This document shows, one piece after another, positions 25,066 to 36,530 of a DNA stretch of 64,000 bases. Source of the DNA: Tetrahymena elliotti 4EA. Its lineage: Eukaryota > Ciliophora > Oligohymenophorea > Hymenostomatida > Tetrahymenidae. Position 1 is the stretch's first letter; every line of letters starts with the position of its first letter. The DNA is taken from the NCBI GenBank assembly GCA_000231825.2, contig JH720303.1, positions 1,326,574-1,390,573 of the forward strand. The letters run 5' to 3'. The notes beneath the pieces were generated by a model. That model ran no database searches and was not told the origin of the DNA. It worked only from the letters and a program-made list of their open reading frames with translations. The position numbers and the translations under genes were made by a program.

Positions 25066-27712
25066 TCATACTAAAGGAGGAAAAGATTCATTAATATATT
25101 GATTTTCTATTTTTTTTATGTTCAAGACCATAAGTTCATCATCCAAAAGAACAAGCATTTCTTCATCATCAAGTTTTAAACTAATTATTTATTGTATTTA
25201 CTAAGCTTAAAAATATAAGAAATAATATTACATAGATTCCATATGACTGTTAAGAGTAATTTATCTACTATTTTTACTATTTTAATCAAATATCCAAATT
25301 TTATATTTATCTTAATCTTCAGTAAAAAGTATTAACAGATCTTAATTTTTACTGCCTTATAATATACTGTATTCCATAATTCTAATTTATTTGTTGATAA
25401 TTTTTATTTCAATTAAAATATAAATCTATTTACGTTTCTTTTAGTTCATAAGAGTATTTTATTTCTCCAAATTCAACATCCCATATTTTTATTGATTTTT
25501 CAGATATTAAAGTCATAATACAACCTTGTCCATCAGCTATTAATAAATTTGTTATTTTATTATCATTATATAAATATTTGTTTTACCATTAGCTTTACTC
25601 CAGGTATAGAATTTTATATCATTTTCATCAAGGAATTCAAGAGCATGCTAAGTCTCGTTAAAGGTCCAAATCTGTATAAACATAATTATGAGAATTTATT
25701 AATAAGATAATAAAAATTACTTTGACACTATTTTCTTGTTAAGAGAAAGTTGCTATCAAAGAAGAATTATGATTTAAGCTAAAGCTGCAAGTACCTGGCT
25801 ATTTAATAAGTAAAAATTTCTTTTAACCCATTCATAAAATCTAAAAATTTTACATCTGCTTAAATTTAATGTAATGGAGCACTTTCTGTAAGAGAGCATA
25901 AATAAATCATAAAGTTACTATTTAAATAGACATATTTTTAAACATAAACCCACTCGAATTATAAAACAGTTTCAGAGACACTCTTGATAGATTCTAAGCT
26001 CGGAATATCTATTATCTATGAATAAAATAAAATATAAATTTAAAATATAACAATTCTTATAACATTACTTCAAATCCTTCTGAGAATTCTAAGCATAATA
26101 CATTATAATAGTCAGGATTCCACTTCAATGCTCTTAAGCTATCAATTTATTCTAACTAGAAGATATTTATTTAGTTGTAATTTTTATCAAGTATTTAAAT
26201 AAATCCATCCTCATAAACAATGACCATGAAGCTATAACTTGTCTAAAAAAATAAAATTAAGAACAAATCAAATTATTTTTTTATTATTTTACAGATTCCC
26301 AAGAAATGAATTTGGGCTTCTTTAGCAATTCACCAATAACACAAGGAAATATTTAAACTGTTTGAAAAATTTAGTGATTGTTTTAACTTTAAGGGTTGTA
26401 TGAGATTATCTTTATCCAGTTGTGCTTCTCTTCACTATAAAATAAAAAGATATATTATAACTAAGGGAATGAAAATATTTGAATTTGAATTAAAAAAGAG
26501 GTTTTCTTTTGCTATAAAATGAATTAGCTTTTTAATATTTAATATCAATTAAATTAAAATAGATTTTTCATATTTTATTTTTTTAAGATTTATTTATTAT
26601 ATTTAAGATATGTTTTAAAAAGAATGAAATTCTAGGTTATTAAAAAATGAATATATTCTTAAAAGCGGTAAATTTAAGCAAACACTCTCTTTTGTTTAAA
26701 GAAAGTGCTTATTAAGCTTAGAAATAAATAAATAATTAAATTTTTAGCCTAATAAAAACATAAAAAAAGTCATTTGAAAATGATTTAAAATTAAATTACT
26801 ATAAATGAAGCATGCTTGTCTATGGGTTCCAATCAAATATTTCCTTAATAATATTTTTTTTTAAATGTCGTTAGCATTTTTAATGAATTTGTGTTTAAAA
26901 AATATATCTTTTTAATGTAAGTATATTAACCAACGCTTTTCATAAAAAACCTTACAAATTCTTAAGCCTTATCAATCTTGATGTGACAAAGATTTTCTAA
27001 TAAGAAGTTTTAGTCAAGTTCTGGGAAGTTTATTTATCCATTGCTTTATAATACGCTACCTTATGTTCCTATTTATCCTTCTACCCTTCCAATAGTATCC
27101 AAAGACATACCTTCTCTTTCTTTTTCCATTTCTTATTTTATTTCCCTTTTTTTTTAAACTACATCACATTAATGCTGCTTTATTAACTCCATAGGTTGCT
27201 TGCATTCACAATATTAACTCTATTTTTACAAAATATTGGTTTACATCAATATTATGAGTTTTTGCATGGTTATAAATTCTTAGTTTAGCTTTTAAATATT
27301 ACGAAATAAATATGAGACTCTATTTGATTGAAAATAAGCGATCTTTCTAAATGATGAATAAGATGGCCTGCTTTTAAATCGCTTTCATAATTTCTGTATA
27401 TTTGTTCTATTTTAGCTTCATTATACAGAGAATATGCAGAATGTTGAAGACCTAATTATATAAATTTAAGAATTAAATACTAAGTATCTTGAAGTTTATT
27501 TCATTTTTTAGATTTAAATACAATTAAAACTAAATCAAAATATTCAGTGTAATATATATTTATTCTTAAAAAAATAATTAGGTGAGTATTCCACCATAAA
27601 TATGAAAGGCATGCTCTTTTTTATATAAAATTTTAAGCGAAAAATTACCTGCCTCAAGCAGATACTTGTAGATGAGAAGATTGATTTGATCTTATTTAAT
27701 AACTATAGCCAT
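25066..27712 (-). CDS. LisH-WD40 repeat protein, TBL1/Sif2-like
   Basis: Read on the minus strand from ATG 27712-27710 to TGA 25068-25066, in about ten exons split by short introns. The N-terminus AIVIKQDQINLLIYKYLLEA is a LisH dimerisation motif very like that of TBL1/Sif2 (VNFLVYRYLQESG). It is followed by HAFHIYGGILT, and then LKAGHLIHHLERSLIFNQIE, which matches the second helical segment of that family. A Lys/Glu-rich linker (QKKREIKQEMEKEREGM) precedes WD repeats such as SLIATFSQQENSVKIWTFNE, CIMTLISEKSIKIWDVEFGE and SFMVIVYEDGFIQILDKNYN. The last repeat ends near LVLLDDELMVLNIKKIE. TBL1/Sif2 proteins are exchange subunits of histone deacetylase co-repressor complexes in the nucleus. The repeats here are divergent, so the family call rests on LisH plus domain order. 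Exon borders between 26240 and 27200 are approximate. Confidence 0.75.
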
Positions 27713-29371
27713 TTTTATTCACTAAACTATAAACGATTTTAATTATTCTATTCCTATTGTATTTACTTGATTTCTTTAAATAAATTAATGATTTTGATTG
27801 TTTCTACAAAATAATTTAAGTTTGTTTTTTTGTTCGCGTTTCCCCAAAATAAATTAATTTCATAAATTAGGAAATTATTTAGAGGGATTCCATCTACAAA
27901 TTTAATAATATTTCATTTTATAATAAATTTATATAATATGTTTCTGAAATGAAAATAAATACCCTATTGTTAAAAATGTAAACATTTTCTGCTAGTAATT
28001 TTCAAAATCATTTCTTTTTAACTAATTTATCACATTGAGTTGAAAAACAATCTAAATATTTTGCAACTAGTATTTAAAATTTAAAAAATAAAAAAAATTT
28101 AGTAAATTAGCTAAACAGTTAAGCCATTAAATTATCTAAAATTATTATTTTTAAAAAGCTTTGAAAAATTTCTTGAAAATGGAAATTATTAATTTTGGCT
28201 GTATCTTAAGTCAGAGTTCTACTTGGAATAAAACAAAAATTAAAGTTTATGATAAAGTATAATTTTATAATAAACAGAAAACTAATTTTAAATAAATTTA
28301 TTGGCAAATTATTAGAATTTTAGATTATCTAGTTATTTTGAATTGTTAAAAATAATCAGATGGAAATAGAATAATAAAATTGAGAGAAAAGATTATTTAC
28401 TTATTTTAATAATTTGTTAATTCCTAATAATTAATAGTCAAAAATTAATATTTTTTATTAATTTTCATCATTAAGTCATAAAAGTAAAAATAATCAGACT
28501 CAGTCTTTTTTATCAATTTAGATATTATTTCAAAAAACAAATTAAGCTTATATATTAAATTTATTTTAAATGATGGAATACTAAACTTTTAGACTATCTT
28601 TATTATAATCTGGTCAAATTAATATTTTCTAAATAAAAATTAAAAAAAAGCATATCAGAGTATTCTTTTTTAACATCATTTATTTTAATAAATATATTTG
28701 TTTGATATTTAGTTAATTATTTGTAAAAAAATAATATTTACATTCTATTTAATAATATCCTGAAAAATTAATAATAAGATAAAGTCAAGTAATATTTAAA
28801 ATAATTTTTTTGTTAGCAAATATTATCAAAAAAATTTTATCTTTTTACATTACTTTTTAATGGTATTAACTAAATTAAAATAAATTTATGTAATTTTAAT
28901 CTTAGAAAATATCTTTATTAAGTTTAAGAGACTTTTCAAAATATCATGAAATGTAATATATTGGAATTTATTTTTTTCTTTTATGAATGAAAAATAGCTG
29001 ATCAGGTAATAAATATTATTATATTATGCAATACAGATAAAAAATAATTAATCATCAATCCCTTATATGATCTAATAACATCAAATGTATGGTTTTTAAT
29101 AAAATTAAAAAGTTTTTGTTATTTATTTAAGACTTTGAAGTGTAAATTAAACCAAATTTTTGATATCTTAGTGATAAGATATAATACGATTGTTTTCTCT
29201 TATTTCTTTTTTATTAAGTAATCTTTGATAATGGTGTTATATCTATTATCAAATAATTAACAAGAAAATAAATCAATTCTAACTATACAAATTATCCAAA
29301 AATAAAATATCAAAAAATTTACAAACTAGATAAAAATTAGCAGATAATCATCAAATTTAAAACTATCAAAA
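27713..29371. other. Divergent intergenic region, very AT-rich
   Basis: About 1.66 kb between the 5' ends of the LisH-WD40 gene (-) and the sorting nexin gene (+); it must hold both promoters. No exon-like stretch, RNA gene, repeat or known element was recognised. Confidence 0.5.
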
Positions 29372-31435
29372 ATGCAAAATTTTTCTCAAGAACCACCTAT
29401 TATGAATTCTGAGTTGAATTAAAATAATGAAAATGATGAAAATTAGCTCTAATAAATGCAAGAAATTCTCAATTAACAAATTTAGTAGCAAGGATATGAT
29501 ACTGAGTAATTTAAAGCATTTTTAAAAAATAAATACCCAGGCGCTGAGACTGATTTGAATTAAATTTCTATGGATCAACTGAAGGAAGTTATATAAGCCT
29601 TTCAGTTACAATCTAACTAACAAAATAGAAGTAGCTCTTAAACATCTTATAACAATTACAACAATTAAGAATATTTAACTTTTGAAGAATCCAAACAAAC
29701 TTCAAATATTCAATAAGGTTCCCGAATGACATAATCTACATTCAATAATAATAGCCAAGCCAATAGAAACAGACAGACTTCAGCATTTTTGAATGATAAA
29801 AATAGTGATCCCAAGTAATTTGCAATCAATAAGTAAATTTTAGAAGAACCATCTAACTAAAATAAACTACAAACATAAAAATCAAATATTACTACTTCTG
29901 TTAATGCTTAAGGATAGTCTTAACTCTTAGCTAGTTAAAGATAAAGCTATGATAAAGTGGGAGGAGAAGATACATTAAATTAAAGTATACTAAATAGCAC
30001 TTTTTCTCAATCCCGTATTATCAAAGATCCTTAAGGTTAAACAATAGTTCGTAAAGAAGCATAAATTGTCCCATAAACTAGCATGGTTAAGGATGGATTT
30101 ATAAAGAAAAATTTAGAAGGAGAAGAAACTTCAAAAGTTATTAGTTGTCGTACTATTGAAAAAAGTAAAATAGCTGAATACTTGGAATAATAAGCTTAAA
30201 TTTCAAATAATAAGCCTCCTTAAAAACTTAAAGTGACAGTTGACTAGTTTGAAATAGTTTTTGATGGACTTCTTTCATCAGAATATGCTTTATATTCAGT
30301 TAAGACTCCTTTTATGGAGTGGAATGTTTCGAGGAGATTTAATGATTTCCACTGGTTATACAATGTACTAAAAAAGCATCATCCAGGCAGTTTCATACCT
30401 CCTATTCCTAAGAAGACAGCAATTAAAGAAATGACAGATAAGCATTTATATCAAAGAATGCGTAGCTTTGAATAGTTTTTAAATCAAATTCTGGTTTGCC
30501 CAACTTTAAGTGTTAGTCCATATGTTAGTGATTTCTTAAGTATTGTAGATCAAAAAGCATTTGAGGCTAAAAGAAAGGAGCACGATTTGAAGCCAACACC
30601 CAGAATAGTTGATTTGATATCTACTGTTTAGGGTGAGCTTACTAGTGAAATCACACCTCCACTTAAAGAATTCTGGCTTTAATTCAATGACTTGACTTCT
30701 AAATCTCTTTTAAATTATCAAAATCTATATGAGTCTTTTGAAAACTTCATTTCTGGCATTAAAAAAGCGGGTGATGAATCTAACAATATAGCTACAAATT
30801 TCTCCCGTATGCACAAAGTTCACGAATAATTTAACAGACTTTCTCCTCTTGGTAAATGCCAACCTCTTGAAAATTTGAATATTCACCTTAATAACTTTTT
30901 CATTGAGTTAGGATAAACTCTCCACAATATTACTGTTGTTTTTGAAAAAAATATGCATGAATATATTCGTTACTAAAACCTGATGTATGAAGAATATAAG
31001 ACAACAATTAACTATCATAATGAATTAGAAAATACATATCTTGAACACTTAAAAAAGTTAAACCAAAAGAAGGAAAAGCTCTTTTCTAATCCTAATACAT
31101 CTAAATGGGAACTTGACAATACCTGTACATTATCTATCCGTGAATTGTAAAATAACAAAGTTGAAGCCATCAAAAACATGCTTCCAACAGAAACAAAATA
31201 AGTACAAAGTGAAGGCGAGTTTTATGGTTTTGTTAACAGATAGCTTTATGATGATGTTTGTATGCATTTGTCTAATTCAAGAGATATTGTTTGCAATCGA
31301 TTCATCACATTCTCATAGGATTTAGCCTTAGAAATAAATAAGTTGCATATATAGATAGCTGACTCCAACATGAGATTTTCAGATATGCTAGGTTAGTATA
31401 ATTCTTCTTTGAACTAGAAATATCGACCTGAGTGA
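29372..31435 (+). CDS. PX-domain sorting nexin (PX-BAR type)
   Basis: One exon of 687 codons. The first 280 residues are Gln/Asn/Ser-rich and probably disordered. A PX domain, which binds phosphatidylinositol 3-phosphate on endosomes, follows at about 286-395. It begins KLKVTVDQFEIVFDG and has the basic phosphate-binding site NVSRRFNDFHWLYNVL, the proline loop SFIPPIPKK, and the helix LYQRMRSFEQFLNQIL. The rest (about 430-680) is mostly helical and charged, with segments such as GELTSEITPPLKEFWLQFND and YLEHLKKLNQKKEKLF, as in the BAR-type dimerisation regions of SNX4/SNX7/SNX30-like proteins. Role by family: curving and sorting endosomal membrane, for example retrograde or autophagy-linked recycling. 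The exact SNX class cannot be told by eye. TGA at 31433-31435. Confidence 0.88.
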
Positions 31436-32074
31436 TATGCATACTGTGATTTCTCATAAACCATCACTAATTTACAAAATTTAGATACTTTTGGATTTCT
31501 ATCATATAAATTTTTAGATTTGGAAATAAATTATTTTAATAAATTGGGTGTAGTTATGAGAATTTAAAGTAAGTTAAATTTAAAATTTGTTCTTTGTTTT
31601 ATTGATATTTTTGATCTTAAATTTTAAATAAGAAAAGTTCTTTTTATGATATATTTATTTGTTTGTATAAAAATAAATTATTGATATCTTTTAAACTTTG
31701 ATTTATTTGTTAATAAAAAAAATAATTTAGTTCAATTTATAAATTGATTTATTTTATTAAAATAATTTATAACTTGATTAATTTCAAATTTTTAATAAGT
31801 AAATGTTATTAGTTTGATTTTCTTGTTTTAAATGCAGCTATCTAAATTAATATGTTGTTTATTGTTTATCATTTAATTTCAGTTTTAATTAGCTTCAAAA
31901 ATCAAATCAATTTGAAATTAAAAATTTTTTTTACTATTTATAAATTTTTATAAAATTTGCTGAATAATAAGTACTATAAACGAAAAAAATTTTCGTTAAA
32001 AAACAAACCATTAAACTTAAGTCAATATCAAATATCTTTTAAAAGTAAAATAAAATAATTCTAAAAAGAAGTAT
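31436..32074. other. Intergenic spacer, very AT-rich
   Basis: About 640 bases between the sorting nexin and the NEK kinase. A purine-rich stretch with repeated cgaaaaaaa/cgttaaaaaa pieces lies near 31980-32000. No gene or RNA recognised. Confidence 0.5.
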
Positions 32075-35000
32075 ATGGATAACTATATTAAGATTGAACT
32101 TGTAGGTAAAGGAAATTTCGGATTAGCTGTATTAGTTTAATCCAAAATCAATCGCAAGTATTATATTATGAAGGTATATATTTTTTAATAGATGTTAATA
32201 GAATAATTATATTTTTAGTATGGATTTGCTTACCTTTATAGATGATTCAATCATAAAGAAATAATTTAAATTGATTTTTTGAATAAATATTTTATCTTCA
32301 TCTTTTTTTAATACAGATAATTGATATTCTACGTTTAGATTAAAGATAAAGATAAGATGCATTAAATGAAGTTAAATTTCTAAAGGAGCTGGGACATCCA
32401 TTTATAATAGCTTATCGTGAGTCTTTTGTGGATAAAGAGTAATTAATGTCTTAAAATATTTTACAAAATTAAACAAATTTGATTAAATTTGTTAGTTACG
32501 AAATAAAAATAATGAAATTTAAATCTTATTTCTAAAAAAAAACATAAATACTTATTCATCTAATCTTTTATTTAAAATTTGTGTTAATAAATCTCTTTAA
32601 AAATTAAGCCGATATCTGTGTATAGTTATGGATTATTGTGAAGGAGGAGATCTTTACAATTAAATAATTGAATAAAAGAAAACAGGATAAGGATTTACTG
32701 AATAATAAATTCTAGAATGGTTTGTTCAAATTTGTTTTGGTTTAAAATTCATTCATGATAGAAGAATACTTCATAGAGATCTAAAAACTTAAAACATTTT
32801 TTTAACTAAATCAAAGTAAATCAAAATTGGAGATTTTGGTATAGGTAAATATATGATCAAATATAAATAATTCTAATACTTAAAAATAAATTATATAGCA
32901 AAGGTTCTTTAAAATACATGTGAAATGGCTAAGACAGCAATTGGAACTCCTTACTACCTGTCACCTGAAATTTGTTAAGTAAAATTAATTACAAAGAATT
33001 CTTATTTATTTTATGAAAATGATATGAATTTCAAAACAATAAAAAAAATAGTAAAAACCTTATAATTAAAAAACTGATATTTGGAGTCTCGGGTGCATTT
33101 TATATGAATTATGTACACTGAGGCATGCTTTTGATGCTAAGCGTAATTTATATTTAAATAATATTATATTAATTACTTTTAAAGATTAATAGGGACTAGT
33201 CCTAAAAATTTTAAAGGGAAATTATCCTTCTATTCCTAACTGCTACTCTCCATAATTAAGTGATTTAATAGGGGAAATGCTACAAAGACACCCAGCTAAA
33301 AGACCTTCTGTCAAAAAAATTTTAGAAAAATAATTTTTAGCAAGCACAATAAATAAAATATTAGCAAATATGGTTCAATAATCAAGTAATCGCAAAGGAA
33401 ATAGTGTTTAAAATGAAGTTTAGGCAATATAGTAAATGGCAGAATGCATCTAACCAAATAATATAGAAAGACCATTTTCAAGCAATGATGAAAATTAAGC
33501 TCCTTCTGCAAAATAATACTAATAATAATAGGAATCATAAAAATAAAATACATAAAATAATAGTTAGCAGCCATAAAGTTTAAGTTCATCTTTTTTAAGA
33601 TAATTATATTAATATTAGAATTAATCATAAAATCCTTAATAATAATAGTAAATAGCATCCAACTGTGATAATATTATACAACAATAAAAGCTTTAGTATT
33701 TATAAAATTAGCAAGAATATAAAGAAAAATAATAAAATTAAATGTAGTATTCTTAAAATAGTAATAGTTCTAATGGTGAAGAATTTAGAACCCCTATTTA
33801 GGAAAAAAAAATAAATAATCTTTATGGATCTTCCTCTTCTTCTTCTGATTAATAGTAGTCAGCAACTTTAGCAGAGATAAAGAGTTAATTTCCATCTTTT
33901 TAATTGAATGGAGGGTTTTCAGGAAATTAAATTTCAACTAATTTAAATAGTTAATAGAATTCATTTAAAAGTAACATTTAAGCTAATCCAGTTAATACAA
34001 ATAATGGATAAATAATAAATAAAAAAGAAAATTAAATTTTGTAGAGTAATAATATTAGATAATCTTCTTTAAGCAGATAAGATAGCTCAAATTCTTATCA
34101 AAGCTATAAAAATATTTAAAATATATAAAATCCATTGAGAAGATCTTTTGATGGGTAATAAGATAGTAATAATGTTTATTAAAATTAAAAAAGTAGTTCC
34201 TCCCTCTAATAAAATTAAAGCAGCTCTAGTAATAAAATAGTGAATCCTATTTATCATAAAAATTCAAACAAAATAATAAATCCTTAATAAAGTAATGTAA
34301 ATTCAAGTATTCCTCCATTAGCTAATGCTAATTCAGTTATTAGAAGTAGTATTGAAAATTTAAACAACCCTTTGCTTCCATCTTTATCTTCCTCTCAAAT
34401 ACCTTCAAGTAGAAAATAATAAACTAGTTAAGGTAGCATAGCAAATATACCACTTCCTAATTAAAACCATCAAAAAAATTCTTCTTCTCAAATTTAAAAT
34501 TTTTCTCTTCCATAAATTTAACAATAAGGTAAAAATGAATAATAGTTTTAAAGACAAAGATCTAGCTCGATAAATACTTTCTAAAATAATTAAAAAAAGC
34601 TATTTAATAATACTTAACAATCAGATTCAGATGAGGATTTTGAAGAACCTGAAGACTAAAGAGTCAAGTGCGAGTAAAAAAATTTTAATCACCCATTTAT
34701 ATGATTTTAAAAATTGTTAATAATAAAAAATAGATTTTTGGGAGTGGATGGAATTCAAATTCCAGGTATGAGTGAAAAAGATTCAATTTTTAACAGAATA
34801 GAAGCACTAAAAGTGTATTTAGAAAGAAATTTAGGGGAAGACCTATTTATCTAAATTTATTAAGAAATGCAGGTAAAAATTATTTTCATAAATTAAAAAA
34901 TAAAATGAAATAATATATTAATTTCATAATTATTTTAAAAAAGTCTCAAGATTAAAATTTAAGTGAAACAGATTAAACAAAACGCATAAATAATATACTT

Positions 35001-35078
35001 GATGCTGACTAATAAAAATTTATTCCCCTTATTTATCAAATGATATTTTGTGAAGATTCCTACTATACTAATTAATGA
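32075..35078 (+). CDS. NIMA-related Ser/Thr protein kinase (NEK) with long Q/N/S-rich tail
   Basis: Begins [16 protein letters not shown] (glycine loop) followed by YYIMK with the catalytic lysine at the first intron. Then come [18 protein letters not shown] with the C-helix Glu, the hinge [16 protein letters not shown], the catalytic loop [15 protein letters not shown], the magnesium loop [10 protein letters not shown], the activation segment [16 protein letters not shown], and [20 protein letters not shown]. The EGGDL hinge and GTPYYLSPE are typical of NEK kinases. The kinase part is split by about six introns. After it lie about 450 residues dominated by Gln, Asn and Ser. Two last exons (about 34763-34870 and 34943-35078) give [20 protein letters not shown] and [20 protein letters not shown], a helical C-terminal tail resembling the end of NEK1-like proteins. 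NEKs in ciliates act at basal bodies and in ciliary length control, so that role is likely. The donor before 34763 is inferred from frame. Confidence 0.88.
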
Positions 35079-35276
35079 AAATATAAATAGCAATATTATG
35101 TACATACTTTTTTATCCTTATTTATTTTCTAATTAACTTTTGAATTCTTCATGTTTGTTTAAAAATAACTACTTTTATGATAATTTTTTTTTATAATATT
35201 TTTTTGAAAAAATTATTTTATTAATTTAAATTCCTCGTTGAAAAAAAATTATTTTTAAAATATTAATTATGAAATT

Positions 35277-36182
35277 TCAATTTTCTTCCCATATTTTTTA
35301 TATCCAATTATCACTATATCCTGCTTTTATTCTAGCTTCTTTGTTATAAGGTTTAAAGAATTTAACATTGTGAATTTAGCATATTTCTTTGAATTTATTT
35401 ATAGGGTCTAAATTTTCATTTTAACAAATTAATTAAAACCATTTATTCCCAACACCAATATGACCAACTTCTTCATCTAATATTCTTTGAAGTATTTTAG
35501 CTCCTATTTTATCTTAAAATGAAATTAACTTGACTAAAAGTCTATCTCCAGAATCTACACCTTTTCCTTCTTATATTATCGAAATAAGAGCTAATCTTGT
35601 TAAGGGGCAGTTTATTGAGTTTTTAACATTATCTATTAATCCTGTATGAACAGGAATGTCACCATAAATTATATTATCTTGGATTAGTCTGTCTGATAAA
35701 AGGATAAAGTGTTCAGATTCCTCACAAGATACTTTCATTATTTCTTTAAAAAATTGAAATTTCTATTCTGTTTTTACATTATCTAGAAATCTAATAGAAG
35801 TATCAAGATAACTCTTCATTGCATTATATTCAATATGAGCAAGAGAATGAAGAAGTTAAATATTTTTACTAATTTTATTGTCCTTTAAGAATTAATTTAT
35901 ATCTTTAACACTTGAAGACTGAACATTTTCAGGAAAAAAATACGTCTATCCTTGGTAGTTATTTAAAGTTTTTGAGCTTTCAATTTCATCTCTAAATTAA
36001 TGCTAATTATTATCAATAAGCTAATAAATTTTTTGAATCATAAAAGCTGATTCTCTTGGATTGGTATTTATTAATGCATTTTAGCAACTTTATTTAAGTT
36101 CCTATAAGCTACTCTACTCTGCTAATTTTGTAGTTGTTGAGAATTACTTTCTCAATAAATTGTAGCAAGATCTAAATTACAT
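35277..36182 (-). CDS. DUF455 ferritin-like protein, likely mitochondrial
   Basis: A single exon of 301 codons read on the minus strand from ATG 36182-36180 to TGA 35279-35277. It matches the DUF455 family (PF04305), ferritin-like four-helix proteins related to the tRNA hydroxylase MiaE and expected to bind two metal ions. The ligand-bearing helices are visible as LLHSLAHIEYNAMKSYLD, KVSCEESEHFILLSDRL, a Glu in ISIIQEGKGVDSGDRL, and LDEEVGHIGVGNKWF. The pattern E...ExxH...E...ExxH fits a di-iron carboxylate site. The N-terminus MQFRSCYNLLRKQFSTTTKL is basic and hydroxyl-rich without acids, as in mitochondrial targeting sequences. The family is mainly bacterial, so the gene may have come with the mitochondrial ancestor or by later transfer. 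The substrate is unknown. Faces the NEK gene tail to tail across a 198-base gap. Confidence 0.87.
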
Positions 36183-36530
36183 TTTGCAAGCTTTAATAAT
36201 ATTTAATAAATTAATTTATTGATATATTAATTGAAGTAAAAAATTTAGTATCTTAAGAAATAAGGTTAAATCTAAGAAATAGAATGTAGAATTAAGAAAT
36301 TTATTGAAATAGATCTTTGTTAGTAGAAGTTAAACACAATTTATTTAAAAATCAAAGATGACAAATATAAATTTTATTTGAAAAGCATTTTATAGTTTTT
36401 TATATTTAATTATTTATTTTTTTTTGAAATTTTATTGATACATTTTTGTTTACTTATTAATTTTATTTTTTTAAATTGTTTATCAGTTTAAGATTTCACA
36501 AATAGTTTTTCACTTTTTGTAGAACATTCT
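36183..36530. other. Spacer between dynein 3' end and DUF455 gene
   Basis: About 350 AT-rich bases downstream of the dynein stop and upstream of the DUF455 start, both genes on the minus strand. Nothing else recognised. Confidence 0.45.

Noticed and set aside
33311..33658. Hydrophobic minus-strand frame of 115 codons
   Set aside because: It is the complement of the Gln/Asn-rich tail of the NEK kinase; TAA/TAG glutamine codons read as Leu/Tyr-rich sequence on the other strand.
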